From positions 1 to 64,000 of the forward strand of contig CAZGSG010000001.1 in the NCBI GenBank assembly GCA_964528095.1: 64,000 nucleotides of DNA, given 5' to 3'. The DNA comes from CAZGSG01 sp964528095 (GTDB taxonomy: Bacteria > Bacteroidota > Bacteroidia > Chitinophagales > Chitinophagaceae). Positions 8,146 through 18,600 of this stretch are shown piece by piece (the first letter of the stretch is position 1; each line of letters opens with the position of its first letter). The position numbers were made by a program, and so were the translations under genes. The notes beneath the pieces are model-generated. The model worked only from the letters and a program-made list of their open reading frames with translations, ran no database searches and had not been told where the DNA came from.

Positions 8146-9516
8146 ATGAGTAAAGCAAAAAAGGTTTTTTTCTGTCAAAACTGCGGATATGAAAGTGTGA
8201 AATGGGTAGGACAATGTCCTTCATGTGGTCAATGGAATACGTTTGTTGAAGAATTGATTCAAAAAGAAACAGTAAAAGGCAATGACTGGAAAGAATACAA
8301 TGAAGTAAAAAGAATAAGTAAGACCGTTGCATTAAACGAGATAACAAGTACCGAAGAAACCAGGCTTATAACTACTGACAAAGAACTGAACAGGGTATTG
8401 GGTGGTGGTATTGTTCCCGGAAGTATTGTATTGATAGCCGGAGAACCGGGCATTGGTAAGTCAACATTATTTTTACAGATCGGGCTTTTATTAAAAGATA
8501 TAAAAGTACTTTATATCAGTGGTGAGGAGAGCGAACAGCAGATCAAGATGAGAGCGGACCGGTTGAAATTAAAGAACGAGAATTTTTACCTGCTTACAGA
8601 AACCTCTACGCAAACGATTTTCCAGGAAATAAAAAAATTGAAGCCGCAATTTATTATTGTTGACTCAATACAGACTTTGCAAACTCCATTTATAGATTCT
8701 TCGCCGGGTACCGTTTCACAGATAAGAGAAAGCGCAGCCGAATTTCAGCGATTTGCCAAAGAAACCAATACGCCTGTATTTCTTATCGGGCATATTACCA
8801 AGGAAGGTTCTATAGCAGGGCCAAAGATCCTGGAACATATGGTTGATACCGTATTACAGTTTGAAGGTGACCGGCATTATGCATACCGTATACTTCGCAC
8901 ATTGAAAAACAGGTTTGGCAGTACTGCAGAGCTGGGTATTTATGAAATGACGGATGAAGGCATGAAGCCTGTGCTTAACCCAAGTGAGATTCTGATCACA
9001 CAAAAAGAAGATCAGCTGAGCGGTATTGCCATTGCGGCAACCATAGAGGGAATAAGACCCTTGCTTATAGAAGTGCAGGCATTGGTAACCCAATCTGTAT
9101 ATGGTACACCCCAGCGAACAGTAAGTGGTTTCGATCTGCGCCGTCTGCAATTACTGCTTGCCGTACTTGAAAAAAGAGGCGGCTTTCATTTTGGTGTGAA
9201 GGATGTATTTCTGAATATAGCGGGCGGATTGAAAGTGGAAGATCCATCTATTGACCTGGCGGTACTTTGTGCACTGCTTTCTTCTTATGAAGATGTTGCC
9301 CTGCCGCAGCAGATTTGTTTTTCGGGTGAAGTGGGTCTTAGCGGCGAGATAAGAGCCGTTAATCGGATAGAACAACGTATTGCAGAAGCTGAAAAATTAG
9401 GTTTTGAAAAGATCATCGTATCAAGGTATAATCAAAAAGGACTGGCCAAACAGAAATTCAATATTGAGGTAATTACCATGGGCAGGGTAGAAGAAGTGTA
9501 CCAGTTTCTTTTTTGA
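8146..9516 (+). CDS. radA: DNA repair protein RadA
   Basis: RadA is a RecA-like ATPase that helps process recombination intermediates and promotes branch migration. The 456-residue product has the zinc finger CQNCGYESVKWVGQCPSCG at residues 10-28, Walker A GEPGIGKST near residue 97, and the RadA-specific KNRFG motif near residue 254. A Lon-like C-terminal domain includes GGLKVEDPSIDLAVLCALLSS. The length is normal for the family. It is a monocistronic-looking gene with comF 147 bases downstream. Confidence 0.97.
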   Translation: MSKAKKVFFCQNCGYESVKWVGQCPSCGQWNTFVEELIQKETVKGNDWKEYNEVKRISKTVALNEITSTEETRLITTDKELNRVLGGGIVPGSIVLIAGEPGIGKSTLFLQIGLLLKDIKVLYISGEESEQQIKMRADRLKLKNENFYLLTETSTQTIFQEIKKLKPQFIIVDSIQTLQTPFIDSSPGTVSQIRESAAEFQRFAKETNTPVFLIGHITKEGSIAGPKILEHMVDTVLQFEGDRHYAYRILRTLKNRFGSTAELGIYEMTDEGMKPVLNPSEILITQKEDQLSGIAIAATIEGIRPLLIEVQALVTQSVYGTPQRTVSGFDLRRLQLLLAVLEKRGGFHFGVKDVFLNIAGGLKVEDPSIDLAVLCALLSSYEDVALPQQICFSGEVGLSGEIRAVNRIEQRIAEAEKLGFEKIIVSRYNQKGLAKQKFNIEVITMGRVEEVYQFLF

Positions 9517-9663
9517 TGGTGCAACCGGTTTAAGACGTTCAGGATACAGGAAGTTTCATCAAACCTTATTTGAACAGACGTCTAAAAAAATCAGCCCGCG
9601 CTAGTATAATTGAAAGTACTTTACTGGAAATTGCTTAACTTATCATGATAAAGTGATGAGGAG

Positions 9664-10365
9664 ATGCCAGGAATCCGTGAGTTAAAAGAATCTTTATTAC
9701 ATCTTGTTTTTCCGCATATATGTGATGGTTGCGGCAGTGATCTGCTAAACAGGGAAAATTCTCTGTGTATGCGATGTGTGGATGCATTGCCATTAACCTA
9801 TTTTGAAATGCACGCAGAAAACCCGGTAGCTAAGAAATTCTATGGCCGCCTCTCCTTCAAGCATATTACTGCTCAATATTATTTTACCAAAGACTCCTTA
9901 CTACAGCAACTTATTCACCAGGTTAAATATAAACGGAATAAGGAATTAGGCATACTGCTGGGTGAGATGATGGGTGATTCAATAAAAAGATCTGGCAGGT
10001 TTGATGCCGACCTCATGATCCCGCTGCCTTTGTTTCCCGATAAAGAAAAGAAGCGCGGATATAACCAGTCTACTTTATTATGTCAGGGTATGGCAGCGTG
10101 CATGCACATACCGATTTGTGAAGATATCATTACCCGGCCCATGTTCACCGAAACCCAGACAAAAAAAGGAAGAGTAGAAAGATGGAAAAATATGGAAGGT
10201 AAGTTTACGCTTACCGACCCCGGAAAAATTACAGGCAGGCATATTCTGCTTGTTGACGACGTAATGACCACCGGCGCCACACTCGAGGCCTGCGGAAATG
10301 AACTGTTGAAAGCGGGAAATGTTCAGTTGAGTATTGCGGTACTTGCTCATACAGCTCAGAGCTGA
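9664..10365 (+). CDS. ComF family phosphoribosyltransferase-like protein
   Basis: The 233-residue protein pairs an N-terminal zinc-binding cysteine set (CDGCGSDLLNRENSLCMRC, residues about 19-37) with a phosphoribosyltransferase fold. Its PRPP-binding loop is ILLVDDVMTTGATLEAC near residue 196. ComF proteins are linked to DNA uptake in competent bacteria, but in Bacteroidota the role is not settled. KKRGYNQSTLLCQGMA is the conserved family stretch. Context with radA suggests DNA metabolism only weakly. Confidence 0.9.
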   Translation: MPGIRELKESLLHLVFPHICDGCGSDLLNRENSLCMRCVDALPLTYFEMHAENPVAKKFYGRLSFKHITAQYYFTKDSLLQQLIHQVKYKRNKELGILLGEMMGDSIKRSGRFDADLMIPLPLFPDKEKKRGYNQSTLLCQGMAACMHIPICEDIITRPMFTETQTKKGRVERWKNMEGKFTLTDPGKITGRHILLVDDVMTTGATLEACGNELLKAGNVQLSIAVLAHTAQS

Positions 10366-10483
10366 AAGCGAGAAAAGAGGATAAGAGTGAATATCGCTAT
10401 AAGGGAGCATTCCATTTATTAAGATCCCGCAAAATCAAAAAAACTGAGAAAGGAATTCTCTTTTACCCTATTTTCTCGCTTTC
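10364..10483 (+). repeat. Inverted repeat with 13-base arms after comF
   Basis: GAAAGCGAGAAAA at 10364-10376 is exactly complementary to TTTTCTCGCTTTC at 10471-10483, with about 94 bases between. The left arm overlaps the end of comF. It could fold into a long stem in the transcript between comF and the next gene. Confidence 0.6.
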
Positions 10484-10509
10484 ACCTCTTAGCCTTATTT
10501 TTGATAGCA

Positions 10510-11898
10510 ATGAAGACCATCATCCCCGTTCTGTTATCCTTATTACTGATCATCTTTTCCTGCCGGAAAGAATCTTTTATCACATCCCGTGATGCCAGGA
10601 TCAGTATTACCGCAGATACCCTGAAGTTTGATACCGTTTTTACTACTACAGGTTCAATCACCCAAACGTTTAAGATATTCAATGAGAATGATCGTAAACT
10701 CCGGTTATCTTCTGTAAAACTGATGGGAGGTACGGCTTCCGCATATAAGATCAATGTGGATGGCTCTCCAGGTCCTGAATTAAATAATATTGAACTGGAG
10801 GCCAATGACAGCCTGTATGTATTTGTGCAGGTCAAGGTGGATCCGGCAACGGGCAATCTGCCATTCCTGATCAGGGATAGTATACAGATCAGTTTTAATG
10901 GAAATGACAGACTTGTACAGATGGAAGCCTGGGGACGCAATGCACATTTTTTGCGCAATGAAGAGATCACCAGCAACCAGGTATGGGATAATGATCTGCC
11001 GTATGTGATACTGGGATACCTGCATGTGAACCAGGGGCGCACACTAACTATTAATAAAGGATGCAGGATATATATACATGCAGATGCTCCTTTCGTGGTT
11101 GACGGAACATTGCATACCAATGGCGCCAGGGATACGATAGACCGGGTAGAGTTTCGCGGAGACCGTTTAGATCAACCCTACCTGGATTACCCCGCCGCAT
11201 GGCCAGGAATTTATTTCAGTAACAGCAGTACAAACAATATACTGAACTATACAAATATCAGGAACGCTTACCAGGCAATAGGTATTGAAGGAATGCCTGT
11301 TTCTGCCAATCCCAAGCTGGTACTTAACGAATGCGTGATCGATAATTCATATGATGCGGGTATCATTTCTATCAATTCATCTATCAGGGCTACCAACTGT
11401 CTCATCAGTAATTGTGGGAAGAACCTTTTATTATCGGGCGGAGGGAACTATGATTTTACCCATTGTACCGTCACGGGTTATGCCAATAATTTTATTGACC
11501 GGAAAGAGCCCCTGCTTGATCTTTCCAATACGTACAACAACCAGTCTGCAACCCTGAATGCTAATTTCAGGAACTGTATTTTTTGGGGCGAAAGCGGGCG
11601 GGTAAAAGATGAAGTGAGGATCACAAAAACCGGAAGTACTGCTTTTACCGTAAATTTTGTAAATAATCTCTGGAAGGTGGAGTCGACGCCTGCAAATATT
11701 ACTTCCCTGGTCCAGCCCCTTAATGAATCGCCGCAGTTTGATAGTATCAATGCGGCAAGGAACTATTATGATTTCAGGCTGACGAAGAATTTATCACCGG
11801 CAATCAATAAAGGGGTTGCTACGGCGATTAATATTGACCTGGATGGTAAAACAAGACCTGTTGGTCTTCCGGATCTTGGCTGTTTTGAGAAACAATAA
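10510..11898 (+). CDS. Lipoprotein with right-handed parallel beta-helix
   Basis: I start the protein at ATG 10510 rather than TTG 10501, because it gives a clean lipoprotein signal: MKTIIPVLLSLLLIIFSCRKE with lipobox IFSC. The mature 440-residue protein has an N-terminal beta-sandwich region (residues 30-150) and then a run of short strands rich in Asn, such as LNECVIDNSYDAGIISINSS and FTHCTVTGYANNF. That pattern is typical of parallel beta-helix proteins. The end, NIDLDGKTRPVGLPDLGCFE, matches the choice-of-anchor Q type C-terminus of Bacteroidota surface proteins. It is likely outer-membrane-attached. No catalytic residues can be named. TATTTTTG at 10496-10503 matches a -7 element directly upstream. 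Confidence 0.82.
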   Translation: MKTIIPVLLSLLLIIFSCRKESFITSRDARISITADTLKFDTVFTTTGSITQTFKIFNENDRKLRLSSVKLMGGTASAYKINVDGSPGPELNNIELEANDSLYVFVQVKVDPATGNLPFLIRDSIQISFNGNDRLVQMEAWGRNAHFLRNEEITSNQVWDNDLPYVILGYLHVNQGRTLTINKGCRIYIHADAPFVVDGTLHTNGARDTIDRVEFRGDRLDQPYLDYPAAWPGIYFSNSSTNNILNYTNIRNAYQAIGIEGMPVSANPKLVLNECVIDNSYDAGIISINSSIRATNCLISNCGKNLLLSGGGNYDFTHCTVTGYANNFIDRKEPLLDLSNTYNNQSATLNANFRNCIFWGESGRVKDEVRITKTGSTAFTVNFVNNLWKVESTPANITSLVQPLNESPQFDSINAARNYYDFRLTKNLSPAINKGVATAINIDLDGKTRPVGLPDLGCFEKQ

Positions 11899-11995
11899 AA
11901 CGCAGGTATAAAGGCTGTTAAGTGAATATTATTTTTCTATCCCTATTACGCGGAATTAATATGTTTTCTGTAATAAGTCGTTAATGACAAAAAGG

Positions 11996-12029
11996 TTTTG
12001 TAGAAGAAAAACAAACAATCATACCTTTA
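11996..12029 (+). promoter_or_regulatory. Candidate Bacteroidota promoter for the glutathione peroxidase gene
   Basis: TTTTG at 11996-12000 and TACCTTTA at 12022-12029 are spaced by 21 bases, matching TTG-N19-21-TAnnTTTG at seven of eight -7 positions. Transcription would start near 12035, giving a leader of about 28 bases. Confidence 0.55.
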
Positions 12030-12062
12030 CCCTTCATTACTTAACTATTATAATAAAAAAAT

Positions 12063-12581
12063 ATGAAAACGTTAATACTGAGTCTTGTTCTCGCTTTTAC
12101 GTTAACCGGCGGATCCATCTATGATTTTAAAGTAGCAGGATTGGAAGGGGGGGAGATCGATTTTTCAAAATTCAAAGGGAAAAAGATCATGATCGTCAAT
12201 ACAGCTTCCAAATGCGGATATACCCCGCAGTACGCAGAATTGCAAAAACTGTATGATACTTATAAAGACAAGCTGGTCATCATTGGTTTTCCTGCAAACA
12301 ATTTCAGACAACAGGAGCCGGGTACCAATACCGAGATCGCTGAATTTTGCAAAAAAAATTATGGTGTCACATTTACCATGGCAGAAAAAGTGTCTGTGAA
12401 AGGGGATGATATCGCGCCTATTTTTAAATACCTGGTAGAAGAGGCAGCTAAAAAAGGGATGACTGACCCGATCACCTGGAACTTTACAAAATTCCTGGTC
12501 GATGAAAAAGGACAACTGATCACAGTATTTAGCCCCAAAGTGACCCCAATGAGCGAAGAGGTGTTAAAGTACATGAACTAA
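12063..12581 (+). CDS. Glutathione peroxidase family protein (exported, cysteine type)
   Basis: The 172-residue protein has a short signal-like N-terminus (MKTLILSLVLAFTLTGG) and then a complete thioredoxin-fold peroxidase. The active-site Cys lies in NTASKCGYTPQY near residue 50, where animal enzymes have selenocysteine. FPANNF near residue 78 and WNFTKFLVD near residue 139 supply the conserved Gln/Asn and Trp-Asn parts of the site. Bacterial cysteine-type members usually reduce peroxides using thioredoxin-like donors. Export suggests protection of the periplasm or envelope. The gene has its own promoter candidate and terminator. Confidence 0.93.
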   Translation: MKTLILSLVLAFTLTGGSIYDFKVAGLEGGEIDFSKFKGKKIMIVNTASKCGYTPQYAELQKLYDTYKDKLVIIGFPANNFRQQEPGTNTEIAEFCKKNYGVTFTMAEKVSVKGDDIAPIFKYLVEEAAKKGMTDPITWNFTKFLVDEKGQLITVFSPKVTPMSEEVLKYMN

Positions 12582-12622
12582 TTAAAACCCTGCTGGTATA
12601 GTAAAATCATATCAGGACGACT

Positions 12623-12652
12623 AAAAAGCCCGGAAAACTTCCGGGCTTTTTC
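12623..12652 (+). terminator. Intrinsic terminator of the glutathione peroxidase gene
   Basis: AAAAAGCCCGGAA and TTCCGGGCTTTTT form a 13-bp stem around a short loop, with the T-tract continuing into TCTATT. It is a textbook rho-independent terminator. Confidence 0.92.
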
Positions 12653-12711
12653 TATTAAAGCAACCCCGGCGTCTTTTTACCCGTTAGTTCTGCATAAACT
12701 AACTTTTATTT

Positions 12712-13650
12712 ATGCGAGCGGCAATACTATCTGTTTTTATATTTTTAAGTCTCACGGCTTTTTCACAGGATACATCGATGATAAAGCAAGAGCAGGCGAT
12801 AGAAAAAAAAACAGAACCATCTTATACCTGGATTTTTTCTTCACCCAAACTCATCAGCACCAATACGGTTGAAACGGTATTGAAGGGAATACTTGAATTT
12901 AAAGTAACTCATAATTTCGGTGATATTGGCGGCGATAACGGAGGGATTAAAAACTTCTACGGGCTCGACAACGCAACAGATGTCAGGATCGGATTTCAAT
13001 ATGGGGTTAGCCGGAAGCTGAACCTGCTGGCTGCAAGGGCAAAGGGAGCCGGCCTGGTACAGCAACAATACGAACTTGGACTAAAATATCGTTTACTGCA
13101 ACAGGCTGACAACGACCCTAAACATCCGATTTCAATGACCCTGTTTGCGAACAATGTGGTATCAACAATGAAAGCAAGCAGGCTTGACGACCAGGAAAAT
13201 TCATTCCGAAAATTCTCTGACCGCCTTAGTCAGACAGTGCAATTATTGATCGCACGTAAGTTTGGGAAGGTGAGCCTACAGGTAAGCCCGGCTATGGTAA
13301 ACAGAAATTATGTAGTAAGCGGTGATGATAATACACTGTTTGCTTTGGGTGGAGCAGCAAGATTACCGGTAAAAGGCCGGTTCAGTTTATTGGTCGACTA
13401 TGTGCATTCGTTCCATAGTCAGGGTGCCATCGACTTTTTTAAAACACGCGGCATTAAGTTTTATGATGCACTGGGCCTGGGTATCGAGATCCTGACGGAA
13501 GGCCATGTGTTCCAGTTAAATTTTACCAATGCAACGGAAATCCTGGAGAACAGGTATATATCGCATACGACTACGTCATGGGGCAAGGGACAGTTCCGGT
13601 GGGGATTTACAATTGCGAGGGATTTCCGGATAGCAAAGAGAAAAAAATAG
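12712..13650 (+). CDS. Outer-membrane beta-barrel protein of the DUF5777 type
   Basis: The 312-residue protein has a signal peptide (MRAAILSVFIFLSLTAFSQ) followed by alternating hydrophobic/polar strands such as KVTHNFGDIGG, DVRIGFQYGVSRKLNLLAARA and FSLLVDYVHSFHSQ. It closes with an aromatic strand (GQFRWGFTIARDFRI). This fits the DUF5777 family of Bacteroidota beta-barrels, whose function is unknown. TAACTTTT at 12700-12707 resembles a -7 element just ahead of the ATG. Confidence 0.82.
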   Translation: MRAAILSVFIFLSLTAFSQDTSMIKQEQAIEKKTEPSYTWIFSSPKLISTNTVETVLKGILEFKVTHNFGDIGGDNGGIKNFYGLDNATDVRIGFQYGVSRKLNLLAARAKGAGLVQQQYELGLKYRLLQQADNDPKHPISMTLFANNVVSTMKASRLDDQENSFRKFSDRLSQTVQLLIARKFGKVSLQVSPAMVNRNYVVSGDDNTLFALGGAARLPVKGRFSLLVDYVHSFHSQGAIDFFKTRGIKFYDALGLGIEILTEGHVFQLNFTNATEILENRYISHTTTSWGKGQFRWGFTIARDFRIAKRKK

Positions 13651-13790
13651 AATTAGGAGAGACGGTAATGCTCTATGTGAAGAAACCTATGTCTGAATAA
13701 AATAACGCGCAATATATTTTTGATACATGGATCATACAGCATGTTCATGTATCTGAAGAAGCTTTCGCAGCAAGAACAGTTGGTTTCGAA

Positions 13791-13816
13791 AAGGGTTCCT
13801 TTTTCTGGGAACCCTT
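13791..13816 (+). terminator. Hairpin without a clear T-tract
   Basis: AAGGGTTCC at 13791-13799 pairs with GGAACCCTT at 13808-13816 around an eight-base loop. Only AATTAT follows, so this is a weak terminator candidate for the barrel gene 140 bases upstream. Confidence 0.45.
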
Positions 13817-13850
13817 AATTATAAAATCTTATCGGAACTTATCGCAAAAA

Positions 13851-14018
13851 TATTTCTTCATTAAATGACCAGCCTTACCAGAGGGTTTCTGAAATAAATT
13901 GGTAGCCATGAATTTCAGGAGGGATTTCGAAGGAGCTAACAGAGAAATGAGCGAAGGAAGAATTAGCTATTTATACAGGATTGGGCAAAGGAGTATTCCC
14001 ACCACTTGAAAACAGACA
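13851..14018 (+). repeat. Dispersed non-coding repeat, copy 1 (other copy at 57165-57334)
   Basis: About 168 bases, beginning TATTTCTTCATTAAATGACC and ending GAAAACAGACAG, recur at 57165-57334 in the same orientation. By eye identity is roughly three quarters. Both copies keep two internal inverted repeats (TACCAG...TTGGTA and AGCTAA...TTAGCT) and two GAGCGAAGGA-like direct motifs. No shared protein frame explains the conservation. With the hairpin at 13791 this accounts for most of the 400-base gap between genes. It could be a structured RNA, a non-autonomous mobile repeat, or an old duplication. Confidence 0.75.
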
Positions 14019-14064
14019 GCTCGACACGCGCCATTAAATTTTATTTTTGAGATGACTACTGGTA

Positions 14065-15591
14065 TTATAGTCGTCCGCCCGCGCCAGGTCGCCTGATACC
14101 TGGATTGCTGCGGGAAGGTGTAGATTGACCATTTTGATTATCGGGTAATTTAGGACCTGTAGCAGTATTTATATCGATCTCAAACTCATTTGACCAATTA
14201 GGGCGTACAGTTATTTTTCGTTGAACAGGGTGGACCAGTTCAGGCTGTTTTCTTTTTGTAAAAAAGATTCCCGGATCCCACTTACCATTTTTATTTTGAT
14301 CATACAGGATGCGCAGTTCATACTCACCCGGAAGTATCATGCCCTGGGAAAAATCAATAGAGCTAAGCGGAAAAGATCCTTTTAATACATCTGACTGGTA
14401 AAGCAACAGTACCGGATTTTTCGATACATCCAGGTTGCGGAACCGGATAGCGAGTTTACCATAATCTGTAAGCGCTCTTGATCTGAAATCGAGTGTATCT
14501 GTTTTAAGCAATTGCCTGTTGAGTGAATCGATAGCGAAATCTTTTTCGAGCGTCAGGTGATAGGAGATATTTTCTTTCCAGGCATAAGTAAGTGTAATCT
14601 TTCTTTTTGTACTGTCCAATTGCCAGCTATAGCCGGTTACGGGAATGTAACTGCTATCGAAGGATAATCTTGCCTTGGCAGAATCAAAACTTTTAAGCGG
14701 CGCTTCAAAGCTCAGAACGAAATTGTCCAGCAAGCTCTGTTTTCCTTCGGTAAGATTGCTTTGTACTTTCAGACGTCTGTCTGCAGGTGTGCCTGCGCCC
14801 CTGCCTGTAACGGAACTTGTTGCCGGCCGCGAAGATTCTTCTACTGCTGGTGGAACATATGCATATAAGGTGACTGGAGAAATGCCTGATTTAATAATCA
14901 CAGCAGAGTCTGCAAAGGCAAATAACTGTTTATTGGGATTGGTATAGGTATAACTACTGCCCTGCGAAGCCAGTGCATAGAGATAGAACGTATCAGCAGG
15001 AAGAAAACGGAACAGAAAATTCCCTTTTCCATCTAATTTGGCAATATATCTGGGCTTTTCTTTTATCAGCGCTGAATCCCTGCTGGTACGATGCAGCATT
15101 ACAGTAAGTGTAGTATCTATTTGTCCTGTTTCGGCCAGTAATACTTTACCTCTTAGTTCTAATGAGTCAATAGCGGGACCAGTAGAAAAAACATAGGTGA
15201 AATTTTTCAGCACATTGCCTTCTGTTATATCCTTAATGGTATTGCCAAAATTGATAGTATAAGTTGTGTTGTCTTGCAGTGAATCCTTTAACCGAACGGT
15301 AACGACATTCAGCTTGCGGGAGATCAACGGCATTACCTTCGGTATGGGAGATACGATGACATTTTGCTGGGTATTGTCCAGGTCTACATATTCCTGGAAG
15401 GAAAATACGATCCTGTTTTCACTAAAATTTCTGGCTGAATCGCCTGGTCTTACATCAATAAGCTGGGGGGGTAATGAATCCCTGAAACCGCCTGAAGGAG
15501 GTACAATAGTTGCGCAACCCTGCCCTCCAAGAGTAGCTGCCAGCAGTACGGAGCCAAGTGCAATAAAGACGATGAAATTTCTTATAAGCAT
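14065..15591 (-). CDS. Ig-like domain (SbsA/Big_5 type) lipoprotein
   Basis: The preferred start is ATG at 15591, giving MLIRNFIVFIALGSVLLAA then a cysteine in GGQGCATIVPPSGG. That N-terminus is characteristic of a Bacteroidota lipoprotein family with a C-x-x-x-x-P-P-S-G-G start. An upstream TTG at 15624 would only add eleven residues. The N-terminal 110 residues (DSLPPQLIDVRPGDSARN through NTTYTINFGNTIKDITEGN) form the bacterial Ig-like domain. A middle region has beta-sandwich character, and the end is rich in Pro/Ser/Arg/Gly. It is probably outer-membrane-attached. No enzymatic function is seen. Confidence 0.85.
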   Translation of the reverse strand: MLIRNFIVFIALGSVLLAATLGGQGCATIVPPSGGFRDSLPPQLIDVRPGDSARNFSENRIVFSFQEYVDLDNTQQNVIVSPIPKVMPLISRKLNVVTVRLKDSLQDNTTYTINFGNTIKDITEGNVLKNFTYVFSTGPAIDSLELRGKVLLAETGQIDTTLTVMLHRTSRDSALIKEKPRYIAKLDGKGNFLFRFLPADTFYLYALASQGSSYTYTNPNKQLFAFADSAVIIKSGISPVTLYAYVPPAVEESSRPATSSVTGRGAGTPADRRLKVQSNLTEGKQSLLDNFVLSFEAPLKSFDSAKARLSFDSSYIPVTGYSWQLDSTKRKITLTYAWKENISYHLTLEKDFAIDSLNRQLLKTDTLDFRSRALTDYGKLAIRFRNLDVSKNPVLLLYQSDVLKGSFPLSSIDFSQGMILPGEYELRILYDQNKNGKWDPGIFFTKRKQPELVHPVQRKITVRPNWSNEFEIDINTATGPKLPDNQNGQSTPSRSNPGIRRPGAGGRL

Positions 15592-15663
15592 AAACAACCG
15601 CAAACTTAAGCCGATTGTGGGCAAAGTTTTGCTAATAATCCGGTAAATCTTACATCACAGAAA

Positions 15664-18600
15664 TTATTGTTCTTCCTCCTCTTCTACCTCATGCAAAGCG
15701 ACAGCAAGATTGTTGGTTTTCACGAAATTGCACCAATGGCAATCTTCCTTGCCACAACCTGTATAAAAATCGTGTTCCTGGATTTTTTTCCATACACTGG
15801 TCACCTGCTGCGTTACGGTGGTGATATCGGCCGGGGTAATGATCACTTTTTCCTTGCGATAGTTTTTCTTTTTATCGGGTTCAATAAAATCAAATTCGCT
15901 ACTGATGACCTTCCAGTCCTTTTGTTTATAGTTATCCACCAGGATCTTATAAAAAACAGCCTGGCGCCAGTAGTCACCACCATTTGGCTCTTTTTCATTG
16001 GGCCCTTTCAATTTGATGATGGCTTTATCAGGATCGCCCGTTTTGTAATCGACCACATTCACGGATTTGCCATCAAATTCCAGTTTGTCCAGTTTGCCTT
16101 TCAACGGTACACCTTCCAGCAACACATTGCGGATATTTCTTTCAATCGTTACAATCTTATTGAATTGCAGAATATACTTGTCATAATAATTGGCCAGTAC
16201 CTCACGCCCGTATTCGATCCTTCTCGCAAACTGCTCCCTGGTAAAACTTTCCCGGTGGCGGTGCATGTACCATTCAAAATCACTGATGAACTCGGCCTTC
16301 GGAGGAAATTCATTTTTCCCGCCGGTTTCACCTGGCTGCCCCAGCATTTTGCCAAATAACTTCTCCAATGCATAGTGAACGGAGGATCCAAACTCTGTAG
16401 CTTCGTTTTTAGGAGAAGGAATGCGGATCAGGTTTTTAAAATAAAATTCAAGCGGGCATTTCAGGTAATTATTCAATGCTGTCACGTTCATGGCAAACTT
16501 TTCCAGCATCCGGTTGATAATATCTTCTTCCAGTTTTTCGATCTCCGGTTTTGCTTCCTGGAATTCCAATGCGCTGAAAAAATCCTGTTCTTCTTTCACA
16601 ATAATTACCGGCAATGGTTTCAATCCTGCATGCTGCTCCTGTATTTCAGCTATGAATATGGATGGCTCCAGTTCTTTACCATCCGGTTTGTATTTAGCAT
16701 AAGAAATAAACAGGTGCTGTTCCGCTCTTGTCAGTGCCACATAGAACAGGCGCCGCAGTTCTTCTTCATCATTCTGTTTTGACTGTGTTGACTTGCTGCC
16801 TAAAGAAGTGAACATTGTATCGGGAAAACTATAACCGCCGCCGGGTTTTCTTTTCTTTTCCCATGAGCTGGCATTGCATCCCGCAAAAAATACATATTCA
16901 AATTCAAGTCCTTTCGATCCATGTGCTGTCATGAGGTTAACGCCTTTATCGCTACCACTCACCTGTACGAGTGGCAAGGGCAGGGCTTCTTTTTCCATTA
17001 GTTCAATGAGATTCACCAGTTGTTGCAGGTCCATAAAGGGATTGCGCCGGGTTTCATCCTTAATAAAATCAAACAACCCTGTCAATACCTGTAACTGCCA
17101 GTGTTTGTCATTGCTCTGCATCATATGATTGAGCAGATTTGGGTGCCGCGGATGTTCAGGATCATTAACAATTTTTGCGAATAATTGCTGAAGGGTGCAG
17201 TTGGGCACATAACTTATCAGCGCTTCTATTTTCTGGCCGGCTAATTTCAGGTTCTCATTAAATACGGGAGAGAATAAATCCTTTGCAGGTGCGTTGGCTT
17301 TTTCCGTAAGTAACTGGCGAAGGGAGGTTTTGTTTTCTCCAAATTTACGGTCGGCCACTTCAATAGAAAGCTTCGCTATTTGTAAGGCTGGTATATTGAA
17401 CCAGTCGAAATGAAGCAATTCAAATAATAATTCATCCCCACCATAGGGAATATCATGTTCGGCTGCCAGGTATCTTAAAAGCAGGATGATCTTTTGCGCG
17501 AAAGGCAGTTCAAGAATATTAAGATGCCGCTTGCTGTAAACAGGGATATCCAGTAATTTAAAATATTGTGCCAGTGTTTCCCCGTATTTATTCTCTTTGT
17601 AAATGATGCCAATACGCCCGGGTTGAATATCGTTTTTTATCAACTCCTGCACGGCCAGTGTTATACCGATCATTTCATTGCGTTGGGTCTCATATTCCCT
17701 GATAAAAGGCTGGTGACTTAATGCAATCAGCCGCTCATTGGAAGAAAGCAGCTCTTTACTTAATCCTTCTATTTTTTTCACCAATCTTTCCTGGTTGTTG
17801 TCGATCAGTGTTTTTGAAATATCCAGTATAGGTTGTACGGAACGATAGTTATTTGTAAGTACTACAGTCAGTAAATCACTTTGATAGTTATTGGCAAAAT
17901 CGAGCATATTTTCCACGTTAGCTCCCTGGAATCGATAAATACTCTGGTCGTCATCTCCTACTACAAACACATTGGGTTTATCCCAGAAACTGATCAATAA
18001 TTCTACCAGCCGGTTCTGTGTACCGCTGGTATCCTGGTATTCATCTACGAGCATGTATTGAAAACGTTCCTGGTAATTGGAGAGCAGGTTTTTGTTGTCT
18101 TCAAATGCTTTTATGACCCAATTGATCATATCGTCAAAATCATAACGGTTTTTTTTGCGCATCAACTGCTGAAAGCGGTCGAACTCATTGACCGCTGCTC
18201 TCAGTTTTTCCATTTTTTCCTTTTCTTCTTCCAGTTTATCTTTTTTCAGATCACCCGCATTGAACTCCTTGTACTTTCTTTTGTAAATAAATTCATCGCG
18301 GGTAGGCAGGTCGGCAAGATACAGGTCTATCTTATCGCTTATATAGCCAGGCGTCCAGCCTTCGCGTTTCATACTGCTAAAAAGGGATTGCAGGTTTTTT
18401 ATTTCAAAGTACACATCACCGCGGTATCTTTTAAGCGGGTGTTGTTTGGGCAATGTATCGATGAGTTCTTTGAAGAGTTCTATTTTTTCCAATTCGGATA
18501 TCGCATCCAGTGCCGTCTTTTCAAAAAGAGAGAGATTTTCCTGTATTACATCATTACAGAACGCATGAAAAGTATAGATATTCACCTTATAAGCATCAGG

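Noticed and set aside
13873..13898. Ten-codon frame ATGACCAGC...TAA shared by both repeat copies
   Set aside because: Most base differences between copies change the amino acid, so there is no sign of selection on a peptide.
15667..16359. 230-codon forward frame opposite the helicase gene
   Set aside because: It is antisense to the well-supported helicase/nuclease gene and has no domain signature.
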